Positions 46,484 through 56,575 are shown, counted from the first letter of the stretch. The stretch is 64,000 nucleotides of DNA from Lactobacillus isalae (GCF_947539375.1 NZ_OX443569.1:186001-250000); one strand, 5' to 3'. Program-made: numbers and translations. Notes: generated from the letters alone by a model not told the origin.

Positions 46484-47695
46484 TTATTTTGCCAGATTTT
46501 TAACAACATTAAAATTGAACAAAATCAAATTTAAGACCACAATACCTGCTGTGACAATAAATACCATGCTATAACTTGAAATACCAGCAATAAATGAACC
46601 AAGCAGAGGACCCAGAATGTTGCCAATATACATTGCACTTTGATTCCATGAAAAAATTCTTCCTGTAACGGCCGTTGGGGAGTTTTTAGTTAGTAAAGTT
46701 TGTACTTGTGGGAAAAGACAAGCATCAGTGAATCCTACTAAAAATCTTAAAATACCGAGCTGAATAGTGTTATGAACAAAAGCTGTTAAAAAGAAAAGAA
46801 TCGTTGCTCCGATAAAACCACCAATAATAATCTTATGAGTACCAATTTTATCGCCTAAAGCTCCAAATCTAGAAGCTGCTAAGAAAGTAGCAATGCCAGG
46901 GAGAGCTGCGATAACTCCAGAAACAAAAACAACATTACCATTTCCATTCATTAATTGCTTAACGTATAGAGAAACAATCGGATTAATTGAATTATTGGCT
47001 GCTTGAATAATTAAGGTTGTTAATAGTAGACCCAAGATCAGAGCCGGAGAGCGAAGAGTTGCAATAACGCCACTAGCCTTATCAAGTTTCTTTTCGGTTA
47101 TTGGCTTAAAGCCATCTTCATGAACAAAGAATAGAGAAAGAAGGAAGGAGATTAATAATAAACCACCAGTGATAAAGAAAGTAATACGGTAACTAAATGC
47201 AGAAGCTAAAGCTCCGCCTAAGAATGGTCCAAGTAAATTTCCCGCAGTAAAAGATGAGGCCATGGTTCCTAAGGCTTGACCGGATTTTTCTTTTGGAGTT
47301 TCTGTAGCAATTAGAGCATTTGAATTTGAAACAAAACCAGCAAAAACTCCTTGTAGCATTCTTAGGAAGAATAGTTGCCAGACGTTGGTAACTAATCCCA
47401 TACTTCCAAGAACAATTGCCATTCCTAGAGAAGCTCGCAGAATCATTAGTTTTCGCCCTTTTTTGTCGGCTAATTTTCCCCACCAGGGTGAAATAAGTGC
47501 TGAGACAAAATATACCCCTGAAAAAATGAATCCAGACCAAAAGTTGAGTTGTTGATGAGTAAAATGTCCGAGAGTATCAATATAAAGTGGTAAAAAAGGC
47601 ATAATTTCTGAAAATGCAATTCCCGCAATAAAAACTGCAATTGAAAGGACATAAAGATTCTTTTTCCAAATTGGTTTATCTTTTTTTGTTGTCAT
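46484..47695 (-). CDS. MFS multidrug efflux transporter (DHA1 type)
   Basis: Drug:proton antiporter of 403 residues with 12 helices. Motif A is present as S-P-W-W-G-K-L-A-D-K-K-G-R-K (about residues 65-78), and L-G-T-M-A-S-S-F-T-A-G-N-L-L-G-P-x-L-G-G is the motif C region of the antiporters. A GGAGG lies 17 bp before the ATG, further than normal; no better start is evident. It sits 34 bp after the marR gene, which should repress it. The efflux substrate is unknown. Confidence 0.9.
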   Translation of the reverse strand: MTTKKDKPIWKKNLYVLSIAVFIAGIAFSEIMPFLPLYIDTLGHFTHQQLNFWSGFIFSGVYFVSALISPWWGKLADKKGRKLMILRASLGMAIVLGSMGLVTNVWQLFFLRMLQGVFAGFVSNSNALIATETPKEKSGQALGTMASSFTAGNLLGPFLGGALASAFSYRITFFITGGLLLISFLLSLFFVHEDGFKPITEKKLDKASGVIATLRSPALILGLLLTTLIIQAANNSINPIVSLYVKQLMNGNGNVVFVSGVIAALPGIATFLAASRFGALGDKIGTHKIIIGGFIGATILFFLTAFVHNTIQLGILRFLVGFTDACLFPQVQTLLTKNSPTAVTGRIFSWNQSAMYIGNILGPLLGSFIAGISSYSMVFIVTAGIVVLNLILFNFNVVKNLAK

Positions 47696-47729
47696 TTTAT
47701 TTTTATTAGATTCCTCCGTTTTTTTAAAA

Positions 47730-48164
47730 TTATATAGTTTTATTTTTTATGTTTTGAACTTGCTTTTCTAAGTTTGCAGAAATTGCTTCTAGCTCTAATA
47801 GAGTATCCGAATTGACATTGCTAACTAATTCATTAACTTCTTCAAATGCACTATTTACTTGTTTAAGTACATCTTTACCAGCTGGTAGAAGAAATAACTG
47901 TTTTTGCAAACCATTGTTTGGATTGGTTTTACGCTTAATCATTTGCTTTTTTTCTAACATTTTAACTACGTTAGTAAAACTGGCTGGTTGATAGAAAAGA
48001 TAATCAGCGACTTCTTTCTGAATGCAGCCGGGATGTTTTTGAATATAACGTAGTACGCGTGCATGTGACATTCTTAAGTTAATTGAACTTAATCTTTGAT
48101 TGATTAAAATATTTTCTAATTTGCCAATATGATAAAAAAGATTGGCTGGGCGACGTTTTCTCAT
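47730..48164 (-). CDS. MarR-family transcriptional regulator
   Basis: Repressor of 144 residues with the winged helix-turn-helix core C-I-Q-K-E-V-A-D-Y-L-F-Y-Q-P-A-S-F-T-N-V-V-K-M-L-E (about residues 56-80). The wing I-K-R-K-T-N-P-N-N-G-L-Q-K-Q-L-F follows. It is the first gene of a two-gene unit with an efflux pump. The palindrome TTGTAATTACAA at 48228-48239 covers its own -35, so autorepression is likely. Confidence 0.9.
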   Translation of the reverse strand: MRKRRPANLFYHIGKLENILINQRLSSINLRMSHARVLRYIQKHPGCIQKEVADYLFYQPASFTNVVKMLEKKQMIKRKTNPNNGLQKQLFLLPAGKDVLKQVNSAFEEVNELVSNVNSDTLLELEAISANLEKQVQNIKNKTI

Positions 48165-48211
48165 AGATTTCCTGCTTGAAAAAGTTTAAATTACAACTAA
48201 AACTAGTAATA

Positions 48212-48239
48212 ATTATAGTCTAACTACTTGTAATTACAA
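48212..48239 (-). promoter_or_regulatory. marR promoter and palindromic operator
   Basis: On the minus strand: -35 TTGTAA (48239-48234), 16-bp spacer, -10 TATAAT (48217-48212). The perfect 12-bp palindrome TTGTAATTACAA (48228-48239) overlaps the -35. Confidence 0.72.
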
Positions 48240-48328
48240 CTTGTGCTATTTTGAGTTAAATAAATCATTTCAAAAATATGTTATTAAATTATAGGAAATA
48301 ATTATGTATAGAAAATATTAAAAAAATA

Positions 48329-48357
48329 TTGAAAATAGTATAGTGTTATTTTATTAT
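48329..48357 (+). promoter_or_regulatory. Promoter of the mucus-binding protein gene
   Basis: -35 TTGAAA (48329-48334) and -10 TATTAT (48352-48357) are 17 bp apart. A strong GGGAGGA ribosome site follows before the ATG at 48399. Confidence 0.65.
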
Positions 48358-48398
48358 ATTGTTGTAAAAAAATTGAAATTGATTGTGGGAGGAAAAAT

Positions 48399-51300
48399 AT
48401 GCTTTCTAAAAGAAACCAAGACTTAAATAAAAATTTAGCTGATGAAAAGCAACGTTTCAGCATTAGAAAGTTTAACGTTGGGGCTGCCAGTGTATTACTT
48501 GGTACCTCATTAATGCTTGGCGTAAGTACGCAAGTAGCTCATGCCGATAGTAATGTAAATGACAATAGTATTGCGACTATTAATGCAAGCAATGCAGATA
48601 ATCAAGACAAGCAAGTAACTACAAGCAATCATACTGCTCAAGATAATGTGAATTTCGAAGCAAATAAGACTTCTGAAAGCAATGTAGATGATACTCAAAC
48701 TTCAAAAGATTCTACTGAAGATAAAATTGCTTCAACTCAAGAAAGTAATCAAGTTCAAAAAGATCAATCTAATAACGTAACTGCAACTACTAATAAGAGT
48801 GCTCAAGATTCTAAAGAAACTACTACTTTGAATCTTCAGTCTGCACAACCAGTAGTGGCTTCTGCTCTTAAAGAATCTAAAGTTGCTGAACCTACCAAAC
48901 AAGTTACGGCAACTCTTAATATTTATGATTATGATGATACTGATCTAAAGACACCTGATGTAAATAGAGGTGAGGGAGTAGCATTCACCTACACTGGAAA
49001 ATTTACAGATGGTTTATCAATTAGGGATGCAATTCAGGCGCAAATTGATCAAGATACCCAAAAGCAATTAGCTTATAAAGACCAAGGTACTGCAATTGTT
49101 CCTGATAAAGCTGGCCTTCCTACTGAAATTGGGGTATCACCGGTAGTTTATTCTTCATTTAGCGATAATACTCTTGGAGGTTATCATTTTCGCTATGAGA
49201 CAACACCAGAGTATACTAAAGATCTGCAAACCCAATTAGTTGATCAGTATAATAAGTGGCTTGATTATAAGAAAGCTCATTTTGCATTAGCTGGTTATAA
49301 ATTAGCCGATCAAGATGAACAAGCTATTAATCTTGATGATCCTATTGAAGCTGGCAAGACTTATAATATTTATGTTAATCACCAAATTTCGGTTGTGAAC
49401 ATTTACCACTGGACCGAATTAAAGCGCACAGTTGAGTTTAAGTATTATTACAAACAAGATGATAAAAACGATCAGGCTGCTGATTCTGTTACTAAAAATG
49501 GTTACTATAATGATGGAAAATATAATCAAGCCCAGCCTAAGCAATTTATCAATCATACGGGTGAGCCGGTTTTCAGTAATTTGCCAAAAATTGATAATAA
49601 TAGGGTAAATCAAACAGATATTAGTGATGCCAATAGCTTTGAAACAAGACTATTACCTGATGATTTAAAAACTACCAAAGATCAAACCAAAGTACTTCAT
49701 GATACAATTAATAGCAGATATGTTGACTTGGCCCTAGGATTAATCACAGATAACCAAGGCAACTTAAATAATTACGGAAAGGCAACTCCGATATATCCAA
49801 GTGGGACTATTTTATTTGAAGGCGAGCCAGTAAAGCAAATAGATGGTTGGCATACTTTTGATCCTGATGTACCAGACACGGGTAGTGATGATATTACTGA
49901 TACAAACACCTATTCCACAGTACAAGGAGCGTTTAACAAAGGTATTGGTGGTGTTAACGTTGCTCCTGTAAATAACCCTGCTACAACTACTATTTACTAC
50001 TATCACGATCAACCGGTGGACATTACCTTTGAAGATGTAACTAACGGGGATGCAAATGCATCTATCTTGTCTAACTTCACTGCAAGTAAAGACTTGCAGG
50101 TAGATTTAAACAGTGAATACATTCCTGGCAAGCCACACACTACCCCAAAGGATAAGAAAAATAATAAAAACCAAAAGTACGAAGCTTACAGCTATCAAGC
50201 TGACGACAACACTTATGATGCAAGTGCCATCAACGTTGATCCATCAGGTACTTTAAAGTCAAGTAAATCTTTAAACTATGCTGATGTCTTAAAAGCTTAC
50301 ACCGATAATGGTTATGTGTTAGTTTCAAGTGATCCAGATGATTTAACTTATGAACTTGAAGATGTCTATGATAATAACCGCAATTTGCAACATAAAAAGC
50401 GCGTAGTTAAATTGGTTCACCGTGCTGTTGCACATACTGATACTAAGACTGCTAACCGTACCATTCACTATGTAGCTAATAGTGAAGACGGCAAGCAGTT
50501 ACAAGATGACACCACACAAAATGTAACTTTAACTAGCAGTACTTACTATACGGATGCTGTAACAGGCAACCGCGTAAATGCAAAACAAGATGCAAATGGC
50601 GATTGGATTGTAGATACCGCTAATACTGATCCGGTTCCTGCAATTACTTGGACTGTAAATGCTGACAAGAGTACTGGCTTGACAACAGATAATAAGAACT
50701 TTGCTGCCATTACAACTCCAGAAACTATTACCTTAGATGCTGCCGAAGCTGCAAAGCGTGGAACTGATGGAGGCGAATGGTACTTAGTTTCAACTGACAA
50801 GAACGGTGAAGTATCTTACGGCGATCCAACTAGCGACACTTGGAAGAGCGATACTCCTAATAAGATTGCTGATGGTTACTTGGTCTACAAGCAAAAGGCC
50901 CAATATAACATTCACTACATCGACGTTAATGGCGTTGAAGGTAAGACTACTTATGCTCCAACTGACGGTCATGAACTTACTGATCGTTTAGTACAAAACG
51001 TTGGTGAAGGCAAAGGTATCTTTGTTGGCGATACTCCAGATGCAACCAGCAAGTTATGGAGCCCAGCAGATTACGAAAAAGCTGGCTATGTTTTAGTTGG
51101 TTTATCTGATAATGCCAAGGGTGATTTACTCGGTAAGCAAACTTTAACCCATGGCGTCCAAGATCAATACGTATACTTGAAGCACGCAGTGAAGACCATT
51201 ACGCCAAACACTCCAGTTGATGAAGTGCCAAAAGATCCAGAGGGCAATCCAATTGTAGACCCAAGTGATTTACATAAAGAATTCCACCGGACTATCTTCT

Positions 51301-54300
51301 ACAAGGCTAATACAACTGACGGTCAAACTTTAATGGGTCAAACCGATCAAAAGACTGAATTCAACGGTACGATCGCTTATGACGTTGTAACTGGTAAAAC
51401 AACTACCCCAGAAACTGTTAAAGATGTTAATGGCAAGGATGTTCAAGTAGCTACTCTTAAGGATGGTACTATTAGTTGGGATAAGCTAAATGATAAGTTT
51501 AGTGCTATTAACCAACCAACTATTGAATTGAAGAAAGGCGACAAATACGCAACTTCTGACGATATGATTGGTACTTGGTACTTAGTTGATGGTGAGGCTG
51601 GTGAAGTTGACTTAACTCCAGCTTCTAAGAATCCAGACGACAAGACCCTTGTTTACAAGCAAAAAGCTCAATACAACATTCACTACATTGATGTTAACGG
51701 CGTTGAAGATAAGACTACTTATGCTCCAACTGACGGTCATGAACTTACTGATTATTTAGTACAAAACGTTGGTGAAGACAAAGGTAGCTTTGTTGGTGAT
51801 ACTCCAGATGCAACCAGCAAGTTATGGAGTCCAGCAGACTATGAAAAAGCTGGCTATGTTTTAGTTGGTTTATCTGATAATGCCAAGGGTGATTTACTCG
51901 GTAAGCAAACTTTAACTCATGGCGTCCAAGATCAATACGTATACTTGAAGCACGCAGTTAAGGACATTACACCAAACACTCCAGTTGATGAAGTGCCAAA
52001 AGATCCAGATGGAAAACGTGCCGTTGATCCTAGCGATTTACATAAGGAATTTACTCGCACTATTACCTTTGTTGCAAATAATGATGCCAAGAGTCCTTTG
52101 AAGGATGCAGTTCCTCAAAAAGTTGAATTTGATGGTCATATTTATGTAGATATGGTAACTGGTCAAACTACCACTCCAGAAACTGTTAAGGATGCAAATG
52201 GTAAGACTACACAAGTTGCAACTACTAAAGCTGGCAATATTGAATGGAACCATGACACTCAAACTATGGATGAAGTAGTTCAGAAGTACATTACTTTGAA
52301 CAAGGGCGACAAGTACGCAACTTCTGATGATATGGTTGGTACTTGGCACTGGATTAGTGGTACGGCTGACGAGATTACTTTGACACCAACTTCAGATAAT
52401 CCTGAGGACCTTCAATTAGTTTACGAAAAGAACGAGCATGAAACAGGTCCAGATGAAGATCATGATTTACCAAAGGTTGACGTTAAGCAAGAAACAAAGA
52501 CCTTCACTAGAACTATTGTCTACCGCGGAACTAAAGATGGTGGCAAGACTTACCAAGATGTAAATGGTTCACCAGATGGTAAGAACACTTACAAGCAAAC
52601 TGTAACCTTTACTAGAAATATTTTCTCAACTACTAATAAGGATGGTAAGGTAACAATTCTTGAAACTGATCCATGGACAGCTCCTGATAGTACTATGGCG
52701 CGTGTAGATTCCAAGAAGCCTAGTGAAGTTGGTTATGACAAGGTTGATATTGAATCAGTTCCTGCAATCACCGTAGATCCAAATTCTGATAAAACTGATT
52801 TAGGAACTACCGTTGTAACTTACACAATTTCTTCAGTAACTCCACCAGTAGAAGAAACTCACCATGTAACAGTTCATTACGTTGATGAAGACGGCAATGT
52901 AATCAAAGACCCAGTTAAGGATCCTACTGATTACAAGAACGGCGAATCCTATGACGAAAACAGCAGAAAAGATTCTACTATCGAACATGATGGCAAGACT
53001 TACGAATTCACTCGTGTAAAGGAAGGCGACAATCCAACTGGCACTATTCAAGGTAAGGATGTTGACGTAACTTACGTTTACAAGCTGAAGGAAACCCCAG
53101 TAACTCCACCAACAGAAGAAACTCACCATGTAACAGTTCACTACGTTGATGAAAATGGTAATGTAATCAAGGATCCAGTTAAGGACCCAGTCGACTACAA
53201 GAATGGTGAATCTTACGACGAAAACAGTAGAAAAGACACAACTATTGAATACGATGGCAAGACTTACGAATTTACTCGTGTAAAGGAAGGCGACGTTCCA
53301 GCCGGTACCATTGATGGAAAAGACGTTGATGTAACTTACGTTTACAAGTTGAAGGAAACTCCAGTAACTCCACCAACAGAAGAAACTTACCACGTAACAG
53401 TTCACTACGTTGATGAAGATGGCAATGTAATCAAGGATCCAGTAAAGGACCCAGTTGACTACAAGAATGGCGAATCTTACGACGAAAACAGTAGAAAAGA
53501 CACAACTATTGAATACGATGGTAAGACCTACGAATTTACTCGTGTAAAAGAAGGCGACGTTCCAGCCGGTACCATTGATGGAAAAGACGTTGATGTAACT
53601 TACGTTTACAAGTTGAAGGAAACTCCGGTTACTCCACCAGTAGAAGAAACTCATCATGTAACAGTTCACTACGTTGATGAAGACGGCAATGTAATCAAGG
53701 ATCCAGTTAAGGACCCAGTTGACTACAAGAATGGCGAATCTTACGACGAAAACAGTAAGAAAGACACAACTATTGAACACGATGGTAAGACCTACGAATT
53801 TACTCGTGTAAAAGAAGGCGACGTTCCAGCCGGTACCATTGATGGAAAAGACGTTGATGTAACTTACGTTTACAAGTTGAAGGAAACTCCGGTTACTCCA
53901 CCAGTAGAAGAAACTCACCATGTAACAGTTCACTACGTTGATGAAGATGGCAATGTAATCAAGGATCCAGTAAAGGACCCAGTTGACTACAAGAATGGCG
54001 AATCTTACGACGAAAACAGTAAGAAAGACACAACTATTGAACACGATGGTAAGACTTACGAGTTTACTCGTGTAAAGGAAGGCGACGTTCCAGCCGGTAC
54101 CATTGATGGAAAAGACGTTGATGTAACCTACGTTTACAAGTTAAAGGAAACTCCAGTAACTCCACCAACAGAAGAAACTTACCACGTAACAGTTCACTAC
54201 GTTGATGAAGATGGCAATGTAATCAAGGATCCAGTAAAGGACCCAGTTGACTACAAGAATGGTGAATCTTACGACGAAAACAGTAAGAAAGACACAACTA

Positions 54301-55547
54301 TTGAACACGATGGCAAGACTTACGAATTTACTCGTGTAAAGGAAGGCGACGTTCCAGCCGGTACCATTGATGGAAAAGACGTTGATGTAACTTACGTTTA
54401 CAAGTTGAAGGAAACTCCGGTTACTCCACCAGTAGAAGAAACTTACAATGTAACAGTTCACTACGTTGATGAAGACGGCAATGTAATCAAGGATCCAGTA
54501 AAGGACCCAGTCGACTACAAGAATGGTGAATCTTACGACGAAAACAGTAAGAAAGACACAACTATTGAACACGATGGCAAGACTTACGAATTTACTCGTG
54601 TAAAGGAAGGCGACGTTCCAGCCGGTACCATTGATGGAAAAGACGTTGATGTAACTTACGTTTACAAGTTGAAGGAAACTCCGGTTACTCCACCAGTAGA
54701 AGAAACTTACAATGTAACAGTTCACTACGTTGATGAAGACGGCAATGTAATCAAGGATCCAGTAAAGGACCCAGTCGACTACAAGAATGGTGAATCTTAC
54801 GACGAAAACAGTAAGAAAGACACAACTATTGAACACGATGGCAAGACTTACGAATTTACTCGTGTAAAGGAAGGCGACGTTCCAGCCGGTACCATTGATG
54901 GAAAAGACGTTGATGTAACTTACGTTTACAAGTTGAAGGAAACTCCAGTAACTCCACCAACAGAAGAAACTTACCACGTAACAGTTCACTACGTTGATGA
55001 AGATGGCAATGTAATCAAGGATCCAGTTAAGGACCCAGTTGACTACAAGAATGGCGAATCTTACGACGAAAACAGTAAGAAAGACACAACTATTGAATAC
55101 GATGGTAAGACCTACGAATTTACTCGTGTAGAGAAAGGCGAAAGCCCAGTTGGAACTGTTGATGGTAAGGATGTTGATGTAACTTACGTTTACAAAGAAG
55201 TTGTAAAACCAAGCGAAGAACCTGCATCATCAGAAGATTCTAAACACCAAGCTGTTAAAGTTTCTAGTGCTGACAACAAGAATAAGATGGAAGAAAGAAC
55301 TACTAAGACTACTAAGAAGTCAGTTGAAACTCCTGTCTTGTCGCAAACTGCAAGTGTAGCGCACACACCAAGTGCAACTTACAAGACTCCAAAGTCAAAT
55401 AAACAGGTTGTATCACAACAAGCAACTAAAACTTTGCCACAAACTGGTGAAAAGAAGAATTCTAACTTAACAACAGTTGTTGGTTTAGCAGCACTTGCTC
55501 TTTCAGGTATCATTACATTAGCAATTGATCGTAAGAAGAAGAACTAA
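48399..55547 (+). CDS. Giant mucus-binding (MucBP/Mub) LPxTG surface adhesin
   Basis: Cell-wall-anchored adhesin of 2382 residues, predicted to bind mucin glycans. The N-terminus is a YSIRK-type signal (F-S-I-R-K at 20-24, hydrophobic core about 26-45, probable cleavage after A49 in A-H-A). A Ser/Thr/Asn/Gln-rich stretch runs to about residue 165. A unique region (about 170-550) is followed by large Mub-type repeats of 256 residues (50886-52421, plus an earlier diverged copy). Nine 88-residue MucBP units span residues 1480-2271. A linker then leads to the sortase motif L2346-P-Q-T-G2350, a membrane helix and an R-K-K-K-N tail. It forms a single-gene unit with its own promoter and terminator. 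The repeats show recent copying at DNA level. It may vary in repeat number between strains. Confidence 0.95.
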   Translation: MLSKRNQDLNKNLADEKQRFSIRKFNVGAASVLLGTSLMLGVSTQVAHADSNVNDNSIATINASNADNQDKQVTTSNHTAQDNVNFEANKTSESNVDDTQTSKDSTEDKIASTQESNQVQKDQSNNVTATTNKSAQDSKETTTLNLQSAQPVVASALKESKVAEPTKQVTATLNIYDYDDTDLKTPDVNRGEGVAFTYTGKFTDGLSIRDAIQAQIDQDTQKQLAYKDQGTAIVPDKAGLPTEIGVSPVVYSSFSDNTLGGYHFRYETTPEYTKDLQTQLVDQYNKWLDYKKAHFALAGYKLADQDEQAINLDDPIEAGKTYNIYVNHQISVVNIYHWTELKRTVEFKYYYKQDDKNDQAADSVTKNGYYNDGKYNQAQPKQFINHTGEPVFSNLPKIDNNRVNQTDISDANSFETRLLPDDLKTTKDQTKVLHDTINSRYVDLALGLITDNQGNLNNYGKATPIYPSGTILFEGEPVKQIDGWHTFDPDVPDTGSDDITDTNTYSTVQGAFNKGIGGVNVAPVNNPATTTIYYYHDQPVDITFEDVTNGDANASILSNFTASKDLQVDLNSEYIPGKPHTTPKDKKNNKNQKYEAYSYQADDNTYDASAINVDPSGTLKSSKSLNYADVLKAYTDNGYVLVSSDPDDLTYELEDVYDNNRNLQHKKRVVKLVHRAVAHTDTKTANRTIHYVANSEDGKQLQDDTTQNVTLTSSTYYTDAVTGNRVNAKQDANGDWIVDTANTDPVPAITWTVNADKSTGLTTDNKNFAAITTPETITLDAAEAAKRGTDGGEWYLVSTDKNGEVSYGDPTSDTWKSDTPNKIADGYLVYKQKAQYNIHYIDVNGVEGKTTYAPTDGHELTDRLVQNVGEGKGIFVGDTPDATSKLWSPADYEKAGYVLVGLSDNAKGDLLGKQTLTHGVQDQYVYLKHAVKTITPNTPVDEVPKDPEGNPIVDPSDLHKEFHRTIFYKANTTDGQTLMGQTDQKTEFNGTIAYDVVTGKTTTPETVKDVNGKDVQVATLKDGTISWDKLNDKFSAINQPTIELKKGDKYATSDDMIGTWYLVDGEAGEVDLTPASKNPDDKTLVYKQKAQYNIHYIDVNGVEDKTTYAPTDGHELTDYLVQNVGEDKGSFVGDTPDATSKLWSPADYEKAGYVLVGLSDNAKGDLLGKQTLTHGVQDQYVYLKHAVKDITPNTPVDEVPKDPDGKRAVDPSDLHKEFTRTITFVANNDAKSPLKDAVPQKVEFDGHIYVDMVTGQTTTPETVKDANGKTTQVATTKAGNIEWNHDTQTMDEVVQKYITLNKGDKYATSDDMVGTWHWISGTADEITLTPTSDNPEDLQLVYEKNEHETGPDEDHDLPKVDVKQETKTFTRTIVYRGTKDGGKTYQDVNGSPDGKNTYKQTVTFTRNIFSTTNKDGKVTILETDPWTAPDSTMARVDSKKPSEVGYDKVDIESVPAITVDPNSDKTDLGTTVVTYTISSVTPPVEETHHVTVHYVDEDGNVIKDPVKDPTDYKNGESYDENSRKDSTIEHDGKTYEFTRVKEGDNPTGTIQGKDVDVTYVYKLKETPVTPPTEETHHVTVHYVDENGNVIKDPVKDPVDYKNGESYDENSRKDTTIEYDGKTYEFTRVKEGDVPAGTIDGKDVDVTYVYKLKETPVTPPTEETYHVTVHYVDEDGNVIKDPVKDPVDYKNGESYDENSRKDTTIEYDGKTYEFTRVKEGDVPAGTIDGKDVDVTYVYKLKETPVTPPVEETHHVTVHYVDEDGNVIKDPVKDPVDYKNGESYDENSKKDTTIEHDGKTYEFTRVKEGDVPAGTIDGKDVDVTYVYKLKETPVTPPVEETHHVTVHYVDEDGNVIKDPVKDPVDYKNGESYDENSKKDTTIEHDGKTYEFTRVKEGDVPAGTIDGKDVDVTYVYKLKETPVTPPTEETYHVTVHYVDEDGNVIKDPVKDPVDYKNGESYDENSKKDTTIEHDGKTYEFTRVKEGDVPAGTIDGKDVDVTYVYKLKETPVTPPVEETYNVTVHYVDEDGNVIKDPVKDPVDYKNGESYDENSKKDTTIEHDGKTYEFTRVKEGDVPAGTIDGKDVDVTYVYKLKETPVTPPVEETYNVTVHYVDEDGNVIKDPVKDPVDYKNGESYDENSKKDTTIEHDGKTYEFTRVKEGDVPAGTIDGKDVDVTYVYKLKETPVTPPTEETYHVTVHYVDEDGNVIKDPVKDPVDYKNGESYDENSKKDTTIEYDGKTYEFTRVEKGESPVGTVDGKDVDVTYVYKEVVKPSEEPASSEDSKHQAVKVSSADNKNKMEERTTKTTKKSVETPVLSQTASVAHTPSATYKTPKSNKQVVSQQATKTLPQTGEKKNSNLTTVVGLAALALSGIITLAIDRKKKN
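50886..52421 (+). repeat. Two tandem 768-bp Mub-type repeats
   Basis: Units start at 50886 and 51654, each encoding 256 residues that begin Y-K-Q-K-A-Q-Y-N-I-H-Y-I-D-V-N-G. Similarity is highest in the first 110 residues and lower in the second half. A diverged copy of the second half also lies before 50886 (from R-T-I-H-Y-V-A-N near 50458). Confidence 0.88.
52836..55211 (+). repeat. Nine tandem 264-bp MucBP repeats with higher-order period three
   Basis: Unit starts are 52836, 53100, 53364, 53628, 53892, 54156, 54420, 54684 and 54948. Each encodes 88 residues containing H-Y-V-D-E-D-G-N-V-I-K-D-P-V. Linker types in order are VEETHH, TEETHH, TEETYH, VEETHH, VEETHH, TEETYH, VEETYN, VEETYN, TEETYH. 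The TEETYH linker recurs every third unit. Units at 54420 and 54684 appear identical apart from the last bases. This indicates block copying of 792 bp as well as single-unit copying. Confidence 0.93.
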
Positions 55548-55563
55548 AACTGAATATTTTGAA

Positions 55564-55597
55564 GAAAGAGGGTGACGGAAGTCACCTTCTTTTTTTA
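55564..55597 (+). terminator. Terminator of the mucus-binding protein gene
   Basis: AGAGGGTGAC, GGAA loop, GTCACCTTCT then a run of T. Confidence 0.9.
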
Positions 55598-55673
55598 TGG
55601 ATTTTTCTAAAGTTTGTTAGTGAATAATTTTCTATTGTCTATAAAACATAAAATTCATAATTATCTAAATTAA

Positions 55674-55740
55674 AAAAGCAGACTTTTTAAGAATTTAGAA
55701 GTCTACTTTTGGTGTTGTATATTATTTTATAAGTAAAGAA
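55674..55740. repeat. Terminator-like hairpin and flank, left copy
   Basis: AGCAGACTT/AAGTCTACT hairpin followed by TTTTGGTGTTGTATATTATTTT. The same arrangement recurs at 56512-56575 on the other side of the lipoprotein gene, so the gene is bracketed by direct repeats. Confidence 0.6.
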
Positions 55741-55838
55741 GAGCGAAGTTAATGAATGAATTTGTGAGATAAAAATGCACAAAAAATATTAAATGTTTTA
55801 AATTATATTCAATTGGCTGGGTATTCTAATGCAATGAA

Positions 55839-56426
55839 CTAATTATTTGAATTAGTAACTGTAGAAAAGTCATACTTACGATATTTTAAAGCAGCTTTTT
55901 TATCCTTAAACATTGCGCTGTGAATATCACCAGAGGAATATGCTAGATAAAGGCAGGTATTCCCCTTAAAAGTACCCGTAATATAAATAATATCTACAGT
56001 ATCTAAAAAGCCACGCGCACGTAACCACTGAGCTCCATTTTTATCTTCAAAAGAAATCATCGTTGCATCTCCAGCATAAGTTTTATTATCCTTTTCAGAA
56101 CGATGATTCAAATTTAAGTTGGGATCAGTTTTCTGATAAACAACAGAGTTCATAATCGTATGCTTGTTAATGATAAATTTTCGAGCTTGCTTGCTATAGA
56201 TATCTGTTTGATACCAAGTTCCTTGAAAGGCCTTTGGAATTGTAGCTAGTTTAAATCCTGGATATTTTTTATCTAAATTTGGTTTAGGAGTAACGCTTTT
56301 GCTCTTTTTTGAAGTAATGCTTGAAGATTTAGAACTAGAATATTTAGTTCTATTATTGTTAGACGAATTATTGCCACAAGCAGTGAGCAATAAGGTTGAA
56401 AATAATACTAGAATCAGCTTTTTCAT
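55839..56426 (-). CDS. Predicted lipoprotein of unknown function
   Basis: Secreted, lipid-anchored protein of 195 residues. The signal M-K-K-L-I-L-V-L-F-S-T-L-L-L-T-A-C ends in a lipobox with C17. A Ser/Asn/Lys-rich linker (to about residue 50) leads to a soluble domain of about 140 residues containing F-Q-G-T-W-Y-Q-T-D near residue 74 and K-F-I-I-N-K-H-T-I-M. That pattern resembles small lactobacillus lipoproteins with a calycin-like beta fold; no function is known. The start is ATG 56426 behind AAGGAAG; a longer frame upstream has no ribosome site. Single gene. Confidence 0.82.
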   Translation of the reverse strand: MKKLILVLFSTLLLTACGNNSSNNNRTKYSSSKSSSITSKKSKSVTPKPNLDKKYPGFKLATIPKAFQGTWYQTDIYSKQARKFIINKHTIMNSVVYQKTDPNLNLNHRSEKDNKTYAGDATMISFEDKNGAQWLRARGFLDTVDIIYITGTFKGNTCLYLAYSSGDIHSAMFKDKKAALKYRKYDFSTVTNSNN

Positions 56427-56511
56427 GCTTTTTAACTTCCTTATGATATGAATTTTGTCATAAGTATAGCAAAAAATTAGGAAAATTGATGATATTTTTA
56501 ACAGCAAAATA

Positions 56512-56575
56512 AAAAAGTAGATCTTCGGGGGATTAGAAGTCTACTTTTTTAATGTCGTATGTTATTTTGGGAGAA
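56512..56575. repeat. Terminator-like hairpin and flank, right copy
   Basis: AAAAAAGTAGATCTTC pairs with GAAGTCTACTTTTTT with a small bulge, followed by TGTCGTATGTTATTTTGGGAG. The right half matches the left copy at 55700-55735. Confidence 0.6.

Noticed and set aside
52833-54989. Two long antisense open frames (403 and 282 residues) opposite the MucBP repeats
   Set aside because: They exist only because the 264-bp repeat (a multiple of three) happens to lack stops in that frame. The products are repetitive W/F/V-rich strings with no start signal.
52836-55211. Regular tandem repeats that might suggest a CRISPR array
   Set aside because: The unit is 264 bp, in frame and contiguous with no spacers, so it encodes protein repeats.
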